64,000 bases of DNA from Maribellus maritimus. Its GTDB lineage: Bacteria > Bacteroidota > Bacteroidia > Bacteroidales > Prolixibacteraceae. The stretch covers positions 1 through 64,000 of the forward strand of contig NZ_JAIKLE010000028.1 of NCBI RefSeq assembly GCF_022267315.1, in the 5' to 3' direction. Position 1 is the stretch's first letter; each line of letters begins with the position of its first letter. Both the position numbers and the translations under genes were made by a program. Positions 26,970 to 36,619 of the stretch are shown piece after piece. Below the pieces are notes generated by a model. It saw nothing but the letters and a program-made list of their open reading frames with translations. It ran no database searches and was not told the origin of the DNA.

Positions 26970-29318
26970 TTATTCATACCTCAGTGCCTCCACCGGATTT
27001 TTCGTTGCCGCCCGCCAGCTTTGCCAACTTACAGTTAACAGAGCAATTCCCAAGGCCAGCAAACCGGCGAGTGCAAATATCCACCAGCTTAGCAATGTTT
27101 TATAGGCAAAATTATCAAGCCATTTATGCATGGTAAAATAGGCGGAAGGGAAAGCTATCAGCAAGGAAATCGCTACCCATTTGATAAAACTTTTATTCAG
27201 CATAAGCATTATCTCTGAAATTTTAGCGCCGTTCACTTTCCTTATTCCTATCTCTTTAATTTTTTGCTGACATAGAAAAATCGACAATCCCAAAATCCCT
27301 AGCATGGAAACGATTACCGAAAGCAAGCTGAAGAAAGTAATAAGCTTCGATTGTTGGGTTTCTTTGGCATACAACATATTCAACTGATCATCAAGGAAAA
27401 ATCCCCTGAAAGGAATTTCAGGACAAAACTCTTCAAAAATGTTTTTAACGGAAGCCAGTACAGCCTGTGAATTTTTTTTGTTGAATTTTAGGCTCACCAC
27501 GCCCAATTCATCTATTGAACCGGCTTTATGAAAAACAAAAGGGTCGATGTTTTCGCGTAACGATACCATGTTAAAGTCCTTCATAATTCCAACAATTTGT
27601 TTGTCGTTGATTTTAGTACCAACTTTCCAACCGTACCTTTTAGCGGCTGTTTCATTACAAATAAAATTTCCCTTTTCTGCCTCACTGTTATTCAGGAACC
27701 CACGCCCATCAACAATTTCAAAACCCATCATTTCCATGTAATCATCGCCCACTGCCCAATTCCAAGCAAAACACGCTTCTCCGTCAACATTAAAAATATT
27801 ATACTCCTGGGCCTGTCCCGGAACAGCACGTGAACAAGCTACCTGATCAACAACAGAACTGGCTTCCAATTCCTGACGAAAAGCCGGATAATTTTTCCTG
27901 ATTTCGTCATAAATCCGGATTACAAGCGTATTGCCCTTATCAAAACCCAGGTTACTTTTCTCCATAAATTTTACCTGTTTTAGTACGGTTGCCGAAGCCA
28001 CAATTAAAGCGATAGTTGCAGCAAACTGAAATACGGTTAATGAACCCCTGAAACTTTCACTCATACCCGTACCGGTTGTTTTCAACGATTCTATATAATT
28101 GCCCTTTGTACTTACCACTGCCGGATATACAGCAGCAATAAATACAGCTACCAGTGTAATGCCGGCTGTTAATCCCAATACATACAGATTTTGTGTAAAG
28201 GGCAGTTCATACCCTAACACCGAAGTGGAGAATGATTTATTTAATGTATATGCCAGAAGGAACGCGAAAATAAGTGATACCAAAAATACCATTAAGGTTT
28301 CAAGCATTAACTGTACGGCAGAATTCCATTTACCACCTCCGATTACGCGATTAATATTAAAAGTTTTCATTCGTTTGGGAAGCGTGGCTGTGGAAAAGTT
28401 AATGTAATTAATGAGCGCAACGGCCAGGATTAAAATGCCCACTACCAAAAGGGAATCGACAAACAATTTATTATTTGAAGTAAACATGGGGTTTTCAGCC
28501 ACTTCCTGAGTAAATCTTAAATCGCCTAATGGCCGGACAATTATAGTGGCAGCGGTTTTTCCATTATCGAAAAAACGATATTTTGATTTCAAAATGGACT
28601 GTTCATTTATTTTTTGATTAAGCTCTTTGGTGTCAACACCCGGCTCTGTAAGGATAAACTGGGGATAGTTGGTAACGTCCCATTTTGTGCGGGCTTCTGC
28701 AATAAAACCCTCTGTGGGTATTTTTAAAATAATAGGACAGGTAATAACACTGTTTTCAGGCAAATCTTCATAAACACCCGTAACCGTGTAAGAAGTTCCC
28801 GTAACATTCAGCTGTTTCCCCAACGGGTTGTTGTTTCCCCAGGCTTTTTGTGCAAACGATTTTGTTACAATTGCCGTTGCAGGTTCCTCCAGGGGTTTTT
28901 GTTTTCCTGAAATAAACCTGAAACTAAAAATGTCGGTTATATTTTCATCGGAAAAAGCATAATCTTCATAACTCCGCTGAATCCCTGTTTTATTTTCATA
29001 GGAAAAAGGTTGTTCTCCCCATTTCCCCCAAGGCATATAAGTAGTCGTTTTGATTATTTCAGGAAATTCATTTACCAGCGTTTCACCGGTTGGACCCAAC
29101 ATAAACACACTGGCTTTGTCACGTTTCGGACTTTTATATTCCAGACGGTAAATCTGACCCGAATTTTCCTGATACTGGTCAAAATGGTATTCATTCCATA
29201 CATAAAGTATAATGAGGATAAAAGCTGCAAACGCGCTGGTTAATCCCACCAGGTTTAAAAAAGATGTCAGTGATGATTTTTTAAGATTTCCAATAATAAT
29301 TTTAAATTGATATTTCAT
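26970..29318 (-). CDS. FtsX/MacB-type ABC permease 5
   Basis: A 782-aa member. N-terminal helix ~18-43. The first-half coupling motif is degenerate (RMKTFNINRVIGGGKW), lacking the Glu-Ile-Gly core, whereas the C-terminal motif KEIGIRKVNGAKISEIM is intact; this suggests only the second FtsX unit contacts the ATPase in the usual way. The C-terminal module departs from the others at VAISLLIAFPSAYFTMHKWLD. Second domain starts at NLGFDKGNTLVIRI. Located 14 bases after permease 4. Confidence 0.88.
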   Translation of the reverse strand: MKYQFKIIIGNLKKSSLTSFLNLVGLTSAFAAFILIILYVWNEYHFDQYQENSGQIYRLEYKSPKRDKASVFMLGPTGETLVNEFPEIIKTTTYMPWGKWGEQPFSYENKTGIQRSYEDYAFSDENITDIFSFRFISGKQKPLEEPATAIVTKSFAQKAWGNNNPLGKQLNVTGTSYTVTGVYEDLPENSVITCPIILKIPTEGFIAEARTKWDVTNYPQFILTEPGVDTKELNQKINEQSILKSKYRFFDNGKTAATIIVRPLGDLRFTQEVAENPMFTSNNKLFVDSLLVVGILILAVALINYINFSTATLPKRMKTFNINRVIGGGKWNSAVQLMLETLMVFLVSLIFAFLLAYTLNKSFSTSVLGYELPFTQNLYVLGLTAGITLVAVFIAAVYPAVVSTKGNYIESLKTTGTGMSESFRGSLTVFQFAATIALIVASATVLKQVKFMEKSNLGFDKGNTLVIRIYDEIRKNYPAFRQELEASSVVDQVACSRAVPGQAQEYNIFNVDGEACFAWNWAVGDDYMEMMGFEIVDGRGFLNNSEAEKGNFICNETAAKRYGWKVGTKINDKQIVGIMKDFNMVSLRENIDPFVFHKAGSIDELGVVSLKFNKKNSQAVLASVKNIFEEFCPEIPFRGFFLDDQLNMLYAKETQQSKLITFFSLLSVIVSMLGILGLSIFLCQQKIKEIGIRKVNGAKISEIMLMLNKSFIKWVAISLLIAFPSAYFTMHKWLDNFAYKTLLSWWIFALAGLLALGIALLTVSWQSWRAATKNPVEALRYE

Positions 29319-29332
29319 GGTGTATAGATAAA

Positions 29333-31735
29333 TTATTCATATCTCAAACTTTCCACAGGATTCCTCGTGGCAGCCCGCCAGCTTTGCCAACTCACCGTCA
29401 ACAATGCAATTCCCAATGCCAGCAAACCAGCCAGGGCAAATATCCACCAGCTCAAGTTGGTTTTGTAAGCAAAACTTTCGAGCCATTTATTCATGGCATA
29501 ATATGCAATTGGTGTGGCAACAACGAAAGCAATGATTACCCATTTCACAAAGTCTTTGTTGAGTATGGTCAGAATCTCAGATATTGTGGCGCCGTTTACT
29601 TTCCTGATGCCAATTTCTTTTGTTTTCTCATCCATCTTTAAGTAAGTGATTCCTAGTAATCCTATTATAGATATTAAGAATGCCACCAAGGCAGATACCG
29701 GTATAATTTTTCGCAGCATTAATTCTTTATTGTAAAGGCCCGAGATTTTATCATTTAAAAAAGAATAATCAAAATATGAATCACCATAGACCTCATCCCA
29801 TTTCCGTTTGATTACTTCAATTGTTTGATTATCCGTATTAATCAGCTTAATAAGAATAGTACTTGCCCCAAGTGAATTAGATCTTTCGATACCAGTGTAA
29901 ATACATAGTGGTTCAATTGACCTGTGCAGCGATCTGAAATTAAAATCTTTTACCACCCCGACCACTTTATAAGTTTCACCCGATGACCGGGTAAAAACCG
30001 AACCAATTGGATGATCTTCAATCCCATATACTTTCAAAGCTTTTTCATTTAACAAAATAGAATTTGTCGGAGTCTTTTCGGAAAAAAACTCTCCTTCAAC
30101 CAATTTTAAGTTAAGTACATGATTCATTTCAATGTCACAATTAAAATATTGCGGGGAATATGAGAAACCATCCGGAGAATCTTTTAGCTCAAGGTCTTTT
30201 GTGGGCAACGAGGTTCCGGGAAATGCATTTGTCACTGACACCGCTTTGATTCCGGGAAGTTTTCTTAACTGATCTGCCAATACAAAAGCCTTTGCCCTGT
30301 CTCTGTTTGTTCGATGTATAATCATTACATCTTCCTTATCAAACCCTAAATCATGTGTTGTGATTAGACGAACCTGATTGTTAATAACAATAAAAAAATT
30401 CAATATGACTATTGCAACCAAAAATTGAAGCCCTACAAACATTTTATTTCCTGAAAATCTATGTTCCTGAATGTTTACAGTATTTTTTAATATCGTATGT
30501 GGTATTTTCTTAATATTTAAATAGCTTGGTAAGAACCCACACAAAAAGGCTATTAATATTCCTCCAAAAAATAATGAAAGTACTATCTCATAACCGAAGG
30601 GATTCGTTCCATTTATTAATCCATCACTAATCCTTTCATAAAAAACTTTATAAATTATTATTGCAATGATAGCTGAGACAGAGTAAATTAAAAATGACTC
30701 CATAAAAGACTGAGACGAGATTCCAAATTTATTTGATCCGCATATTTTCTTTATTCCAACTGAAATGTTTCTTCTTCGGAAAGCACTAATATTAAAATTG
30801 ATAAAATTGAAACATGCAATTAAAAGTAGTAATACCGAAATCATCGAAATTAGAATCACATCATTTATGCTGCTCTGATTATCAAAACCAGCTATATGGC
30901 TCCCATATAAATGTATTTTTGAGACAGGTATTAACTTCAAATTGATTGAATTGCCCCTACCCATCCACTCTTTAATGTTTAGCTGATAATTTTTTTCGAC
31001 AAATGGAGCCAGCCTGTTCGTTATATAAGATTGTACAATCTGTTCAAATTTATGTGGATCTACTCCTTTTATAAGCTTTATGTATGTTGAATACATATAT
31101 CCATCCAGATCATATTTATCCCGATTACCAGTGATTGTGGATAGCGATCCAATTAAACTAAAATGTAAATGTGAATTTTCAGGATAATCTTTAAAAATTC
31201 CTTTTATTTCATATTCTTTTCCATCAATTTTAAGAATTTTACCTAATGGATCCTCATTGGGGAAATACTTAAATGCACACTTTTGACTGATACAAACCTC
31301 ATTTGGTGATTGGAGCAAGGATGAATTAAATCCATTAAGAAAGTCGACCTTAAACATATTGAGAAAAGCAGGATCAACTAATACAATATCATCCTTAAAT
31401 TCCTTCCCGTCTGCTTTTCTCACAATGCTCTCATCTATATTATAGGTTCGGGTCATAATTTCAATATCCGGGTAATCTTCAGACAAATACGTACCAAGGC
31501 CATATGGAGTTTGTATATATCTATCCCTTATGCCTTCATCAGTCTCATCGAAATATACATTATATATTTGTTGATAATTGTCGTGAAACCGGTCAAAAGA
31601 TAATTCATGCTTTATATGAGAAAAGATGAATAACAAGGATGACAAAGCCAGTGTCAGTCCAATGATATTAAATACCGATATTACTCTATTTTTAAGTAAG
31701 CTTCGAAAGGAATATTTTAAGATAGATTTAAACAT
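29333..31735 (-). CDS. FtsX/MacB-type ABC permease 4
   Basis: An 800-aa member, noticeably Lys/Ile/Asn-rich and more AT-rich in its first half than the rest of the array, while the last ~95 codons look like the others. N-terminal helix ~20-40. First-half motif RNISVGIKKICGSNKF is weak. Second domain begins DLGFDKEDVMII. C-terminal module KEIGIRKVNGATISEILTIL ends in PVESLRYE. The base-composition shift between body and tail supports the view that the tail has a separate history. Starts 74 bases after permease 3, behind a relic terminus. Confidence 0.88.
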   Translation of the reverse strand: MFKSILKYSFRSLLKNRVISVFNIIGLTLALSSLLFIFSHIKHELSFDRFHDNYQQIYNVYFDETDEGIRDRYIQTPYGLGTYLSEDYPDIEIMTRTYNIDESIVRKADGKEFKDDIVLVDPAFLNMFKVDFLNGFNSSLLQSPNEVCISQKCAFKYFPNEDPLGKILKIDGKEYEIKGIFKDYPENSHLHFSLIGSLSTITGNRDKYDLDGYMYSTYIKLIKGVDPHKFEQIVQSYITNRLAPFVEKNYQLNIKEWMGRGNSINLKLIPVSKIHLYGSHIAGFDNQSSINDVILISMISVLLLLIACFNFINFNISAFRRRNISVGIKKICGSNKFGISSQSFMESFLIYSVSAIIAIIIYKVFYERISDGLINGTNPFGYEIVLSLFFGGILIAFLCGFLPSYLNIKKIPHTILKNTVNIQEHRFSGNKMFVGLQFLVAIVILNFFIVINNQVRLITTHDLGFDKEDVMIIHRTNRDRAKAFVLADQLRKLPGIKAVSVTNAFPGTSLPTKDLELKDSPDGFSYSPQYFNCDIEMNHVLNLKLVEGEFFSEKTPTNSILLNEKALKVYGIEDHPIGSVFTRSSGETYKVVGVVKDFNFRSLHRSIEPLCIYTGIERSNSLGASTILIKLINTDNQTIEVIKRKWDEVYGDSYFDYSFLNDKISGLYNKELMLRKIIPVSALVAFLISIIGLLGITYLKMDEKTKEIGIRKVNGATISEILTILNKDFVKWVIIAFVVATPIAYYAMNKWLESFAYKTNLSWWIFALAGLLALGIALLTVSWQSWRAATRNPVESLRYE

Positions 31736-31753
31736 TATCCATTTAGTTTTAAG

Positions 31754-31795
31754 TTATTCATATCTCAATGCTTCGACCCCGACGCGTTGGTCGGG
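31754..31795 (-). repeat. Relic gene terminus and GC hairpin, spacer 3/4
   Basis: Minus-strand codons 31754-31777 read V-E-A-L-R-Y-E-stop, a full second copy of a permease end, 33 bases after the real stop of permease 3. CCCGAC/GTCGGG (31778-31795) forms a hairpin between the two ends. The two termini differ at several silent positions. Confidence 0.7.
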
Positions 31796-31809
31796 ATTTC
31801 CGCTCTCCT

Positions 31810-34146
31810 CTACTCATATCGGAGAGCTTCAACAGGATTCCTCGTAGCAGCTCTCCAGCTTTGCCAACTCACGGTGAACAAGGCAATTCCCAATGCAAGC
31901 ACCCCGGCAAGAGCAAAAATCCACCAACTCAAGCTGGTTTTGTAGGCAAAATTTTCGAGCCATTTATTCATGGCGTAGTAAGCAACAGGGGTGGCAATTA
32001 CAAAAGCAGTCGCAACCCATTTTACAAAGTCTTTGTTGAGCATCGTGAGTATTTCAGAAATTTTGGCACCGTTAACTTTGCGGATACCGATTTCTTTGAT
32101 TCGTAATTCGGCAGAATATATTGACAAAACCATCAAGCCTAAACACGCTATAAAAAGGGCTAAAAAGGTAAAAATATTCAAAAGTATATTCAGGTTCTGT
32201 TCGGCTTGGTATTGTTTACCTAAAGTTTCATTTAAGAATGAGTAGGCAAATAAACTCCCCGGAGATGTTGTTTGTATCAGCTTTTCAATATCGGTTAATG
32301 CTCCGCTTATGTTCGAGCCATTAATTTTAACGTATAAATTGACAAGAAAATAAAAAGTGTTTGTTATCGCAAGTGGTTCAACCTCGGCGTGTAACGATGA
32401 ATAATTAAAATTTTGAACTACACCAACAACATTGTGTTTGGTGTCGCCAACAACAACTTGTTCGTTAAGTGGATTTGTAAAACCATAAGCATCAACTGCT
32501 GCCTGATTAAGAATGACTGATGGCGTTTGAGACTTGGTAAAGTTGTTACCGTCAGTGATTTTCATATTTAATAACGAAATTAAACGCCCATCGGTGTTTA
32601 ACACCCTCACATCAGGTAAATTTTCCTTGTTTTTTTGCGATAACGGATAAATTGTGGAAAAACCGATACGTTTTCCTAATTCATATGAAGTAAGCGATAC
32701 ATCAACTATATTCGGATTTTTCAGCAACTCATTTTTCAGCACATCTCCATTTTTCTTGAATTTATTATATAGGTCGCCATATAATTTAACAGATATTGTT
32801 GCTGTTTTGTCGAATCCCAAATTTTTGTTATTGATATACTTCATTTGGTGGTGGACTCCCAATGTGCAAACAATCAAAAAAATAGATGCTGCAAACTGGA
32901 ACACAACCAACGCTTTCCTAAATCCTGCATTTACATTCTTCTTACTTTTAATTGCATCGGTAATATTGTATTTAAAAACAACTGACGCAGGATAAAAACT
33001 CACAAGAAACGTAATCAAAGCCAGTAACGAAAGAACAACGACGATGTTAAAACCTTTTAATTTCAGACTCAATCCTAAAATATATCCATAATTTTCGTTG
33101 AAAAGAAAAACTATAGCCAACGCAAACACGGTGGCAATTAACACATATATAAACGATTCGTGAAAGAAGTGTAAGACCAAGCTCTTTTTTGATGCTCCTA
33201 ATACTTTCTTTACCCCAAATTCATTAACCCGTTTTAATGTTTTGATAACGCTAAGATTGATATAGTTGGCACAAGAAATAAATAGTATAAGCGCTGCAAT
33301 AATTGAAAAAATAAAGAGATACAAAATATTCCCATTTCCTGGGATTTCTTTTTCCAATTTTGAGAATAAGTGAATCTTGTTTATTGGTTGAAGTGCAAGG
33401 CTTATTTCTGTATTTTCTGAACCTTGAAGAAGTTGCGTGTATTTTTTTGCAAAATCATTAAGTTTGGTTGTAACTAACTCCGTATTAACTGATTTATTCA
33501 ATGAACAGTAAGTGTAAAAATTTTGCCATTTGCCGTATCTGTTCAGATTGTCATAATTTTCAGACAGTGAAAGAAAATAATTGAATTTCAAATGGGTGTT
33601 TGAAGGCAAATTTTCAATGATGCCTGTCACGGTATAAGTGTTTTCGTCAATTTCAACAGTTTTTCCGAGTGCATCATTCTTATTAAAATATTTTTTGGCA
33701 AGCGATTGTGTTAAAACAATTGACGCAGGATTGCTTAAAGCTGTTTTACTATTACCAGACAACCATTTGAATGAAAATATAGAAGAAACAGAATTGTCGG
33801 CATTACATCCGTTGTTTTCAATAAATGATTCTGCTCCAACTTTTACTATTTGTTCTTTGCAAAGCGATAGTCGAGCAATATTTTCAATTTCAGGAATTTG
33901 CTCTTTAACCATTACCCCAATCGTAGGAGGGATAGCCGCCCATTGGGTTGAATTGTTTTCTTCGGATATGCGGTAAATTTGCCCTGAATTATCAAAACAG
34001 CTTTCATAAGACAATTCGTTATGCACATAAAAAACAACCAGTATTGTTACTGCCAAACCAAATGCTAATCCGAAAATATTTATGGAAGAACCGATTTTAT
34101 CCCGGCTAAATCTGCGTAATGTTAGTTTTAAATTGTATGTTTTCAT
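31810..34146 (-). CDS. FtsX/MacB-type ABC permease 3
   Basis: A 778-aa member. N-terminal helix ~19-42 (IFGLAFGLAVTILVVFYV). Middle coupling motif RVNEFGVKKVLGASKK. Second domain begins NLGFDKTATISVKL. C-terminal module KEIGIRKVNGAKISEILTML is almost identical in protein sequence to that of permease 9, yet most codons differ at third positions, so the similarity is kept by selection or by old exchange, not by recent copying. Starts 13 bases after permease 2. Confidence 0.88.
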   Translation of the reverse strand: MKTYNLKLTLRRFSRDKIGSSINIFGLAFGLAVTILVVFYVHNELSYESCFDNSGQIYRISEENNSTQWAAIPPTIGVMVKEQIPEIENIARLSLCKEQIVKVGAESFIENNGCNADNSVSSIFSFKWLSGNSKTALSNPASIVLTQSLAKKYFNKNDALGKTVEIDENTYTVTGIIENLPSNTHLKFNYFLSLSENYDNLNRYGKWQNFYTYCSLNKSVNTELVTTKLNDFAKKYTQLLQGSENTEISLALQPINKIHLFSKLEKEIPGNGNILYLFIFSIIAALILFISCANYINLSVIKTLKRVNEFGVKKVLGASKKSLVLHFFHESFIYVLIATVFALAIVFLFNENYGYILGLSLKLKGFNIVVVLSLLALITFLVSFYPASVVFKYNITDAIKSKKNVNAGFRKALVVFQFAASIFLIVCTLGVHHQMKYINNKNLGFDKTATISVKLYGDLYNKFKKNGDVLKNELLKNPNIVDVSLTSYELGKRIGFSTIYPLSQKNKENLPDVRVLNTDGRLISLLNMKITDGNNFTKSQTPSVILNQAAVDAYGFTNPLNEQVVVGDTKHNVVGVVQNFNYSSLHAEVEPLAITNTFYFLVNLYVKINGSNISGALTDIEKLIQTTSPGSLFAYSFLNETLGKQYQAEQNLNILLNIFTFLALFIACLGLMVLSIYSAELRIKEIGIRKVNGAKISEILTMLNKDFVKWVATAFVIATPVAYYAMNKWLENFAYKTSLSWWIFALAGVLALGIALFTVSWQSWRAATRNPVEALRYE

Positions 34147-34159
34147 ATTCTATATTTTT

Positions 34160-36598
34160 CTATTCATATCTCAGAGCTTCCACCGGATTCCTGGTTGCCG
34201 CTTTCCAACTCTGCCAACTCACCGTTAACAACGCAATTCCCAGCGCAAGTCCCCCTGCCAGTGCAAAAATCCACCAATTCAAGCTGGTTTTATAAGCAAA
34301 GTTCTCCAGCCATTTATGCATGGCATACCAGGCAACAGGTGTTGAAATAACAAAGGCTACAGCAATCCATTTAATAAAATTAATATTAAGCATGGCCATT
34401 ACTTCCGCGATATTGGCCCCGTTTACTTTGCGTATACCAATCTCTTTGATTTTCTGATTAGCGATAAAAGAAATCAATCCGTAAAGGCCAAGTGAAGCAA
34501 TTAAAAGAGCTATTACTGCAAACAAGCGAATGAGCTTAAACGTATTGGTCTGACTGTTATAAAATCCGGCTATTTTTTTGTCAAGGAAATTGTAATTAAA
34601 AATGGCCTCAGGAAAAATGTCGCCCCACTCTTTTTTTATCTTTTGAATGGAATTGTTATAACCGGCTAAACTGGCAGTAACAGGATTTATTTTTACTGCC
34701 ACTTCTTTTATATTGAAAGGAACATTGCTTAATATAACGTAATCCAATTGCTGTTGAAGTGACTGTGCATGAAAATCTTCCACAACTCCCACAATGTTAA
34801 ATTCCAGGTTTCCCCTGCCATAGGTAAAAATTTCGCCTATTGCGTTATTGGGGTCAACAAATCCAAGGAGTTCCGTTATTTTCCGGTTTACTATAGCCTC
34901 GCCCGAATTTTTCCTTTCGCTAACATTTTTACCGGCAATTAATTTAAGGTTATAAAGGTCAAGATAGTTCTCGTCTATGGTTTTTAAGTTACCCATGTAT
35001 AAGTCTTTATCCAGTGTGGGATAGTTAATACTGTTGCTAACACTCCAGTCAGCCATTGGGCTTGTTGATTCAAAGCTGATTTTCTTTATTTCAGGATATT
35101 TTAAAAGATTGGATCTCAACACATCAAGCTTACTCGGTGTCGCATCAGGTAGCGGAGCAATCAGCACTGCCTCTTTGTCGAATCCTAAATCAGCATTTAA
35201 AAAATAGTGTATTTGTTTTTGCATCACCAGGGTTCCGGTTATTAAAACCAGGGAGATTACAAACTGGCCAATCACGAGAATCCGACGAACCGATATTGAA
35301 TTTGAACTGTTTTTTACCGGAAGCGAATTTTTTAAATTCCCTACAGGCCTCATACCTGCCATAATAGCGGACGGATAGATACCTGAAATTATTCCGATTA
35401 AAAGAGCAGAAATAGTCAGAAAAATTATGCTTCCCGGACTTTTCAGTATATCGAGGGTTAACCTGTAACCAAGGATTTCATCCAGGTAAATAAATAAAAA
35501 ATGTGCAATGGCTACACCGATGAATGCAGCGATATAGGAAATCAATATGGTTTCGCCCATAAATTGTGAAATCAATTGAAATTTACTGACTCCCGTAATT
35601 TTTCGTACGCCAATTTCTTTAAATCTTTTGGATGATTGAGCGGTAGATAAATTGATAAAATTAATGGAAGCCAACAGAATAATAAATAACCCAACCAGGC
35701 CAAGAATATAATAAGCTTTTTCTGAAACCTTCCGGTGGCCGTAATTCTGGGCCCTTCCTGAGTGCAGTTCAGACAGGGGCTGCAAAACGTATTTTTTAAA
35801 AACCGGCGAATCCGTGCCAATGTATTTGGCAGCAAAAGCCTTAAGCTGGTTTTCAAAATCAGCAGGAGAAACATCACCGGGTAAAAGCAGGTAACAATTA
35901 GTGGCGGAATTATATTCCTGCCAGTCTGTTCCATCATTAAAATATGGATTTGAAGCTGACTGGCTTTTGTAATCAGCTATAATGGTAAAGGGCAAATCTG
36001 TATTTTTTGGAGTATCAGTAATAACACCGGTTACAGTAAACGTTTTTTGGTTATTTACACTTAATGATTTACCCAATGCGTTACTTACATTTCCGGGTGT
36101 TAAATTGAAATATTTTTGGGCCAGCGAAGAAGTAATAACAACACTTCCTGCATTTGACAAAACATTTTGAGGATTTCCTGCCAGAAAATCAAAATCAAAT
36201 ATCTCAAAAATTTCAGGTTCTGCGTAAGCCAGCCCGGTGTTCTCCTGATACCTCTCAAAGGTTCCGTTGCTGTTTTCAATGGCTATCTGCTCCTTTTCGG
36301 CATAAAAAGTCATTACTGCGTCCACTCCGGGAAAATCATTTCGAATTGCCTCACCAATCGGGTGTACCTGTGATTCAGCATAAATTATACCCTCTCCCGG
36401 AGGTTCCAGCTGGCTAATCAACCGGTAGATATTTGAATAATTCTTATGGTATTTATCAAATCCCGATTCATAACTGATAATTTTATAAATTACGAGTCCG
36501 CAGGCAATTCCAATGGCAAGCCCAGCAATATTAATAGCTGCATAAACCTTGTTCCGGGTTATCTGCCGCCAGGCTATTTTGATAAAATTATTTCCCAT
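34160..36598 (-). CDS. FtsX/MacB-type ABC permease 2
   Basis: An 812-aa member. N-terminal helix ~22-42. The first-half coupling motif RFKEIGVRKITGVSKF is the best preserved of all copies, so both FtsX units here look competent for ATPase contact. Second domain begins DLGFDKEAVLIAPL. The constant C-terminal module has several private changes (ANIAEVMAMLNINFIKW, SLNWWIFALAGG, WQSWKAA). Starts 21 bases after permease 1. Confidence 0.88.
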   Translation of the reverse strand: MGNNFIKIAWRQITRNKVYAAINIAGLAIGIACGLVIYKIISYESGFDKYHKNYSNIYRLISQLEPPGEGIIYAESQVHPIGEAIRNDFPGVDAVMTFYAEKEQIAIENSNGTFERYQENTGLAYAEPEIFEIFDFDFLAGNPQNVLSNAGSVVITSSLAQKYFNLTPGNVSNALGKSLSVNNQKTFTVTGVITDTPKNTDLPFTIIADYKSQSASNPYFNDGTDWQEYNSATNCYLLLPGDVSPADFENQLKAFAAKYIGTDSPVFKKYVLQPLSELHSGRAQNYGHRKVSEKAYYILGLVGLFIILLASINFINLSTAQSSKRFKEIGVRKITGVSKFQLISQFMGETILISYIAAFIGVAIAHFLFIYLDEILGYRLTLDILKSPGSIIFLTISALLIGIISGIYPSAIMAGMRPVGNLKNSLPVKNSSNSISVRRILVIGQFVISLVLITGTLVMQKQIHYFLNADLGFDKEAVLIAPLPDATPSKLDVLRSNLLKYPEIKKISFESTSPMADWSVSNSINYPTLDKDLYMGNLKTIDENYLDLYNLKLIAGKNVSERKNSGEAIVNRKITELLGFVDPNNAIGEIFTYGRGNLEFNIVGVVEDFHAQSLQQQLDYVILSNVPFNIKEVAVKINPVTASLAGYNNSIQKIKKEWGDIFPEAIFNYNFLDKKIAGFYNSQTNTFKLIRLFAVIALLIASLGLYGLISFIANQKIKEIGIRKVNGANIAEVMAMLNINFIKWIAVAFVISTPVAWYAMHKWLENFAYKTSLNWWIFALAGGLALGIALLTVSWQSWKAATRNPVEALRYE

Positions 36599-36619
36599 TT
36601 TTCCTGTCTTTAAATGTTA

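Noticed and set aside
16967-36598. Recent tandem duplication or recent gene conversion of the permease tails
   Set aside because: Tails compared by eye (for example permeases 3 and 9) differ at many third codon positions, so recent copying is unlikely; older exchange or selection is needed.
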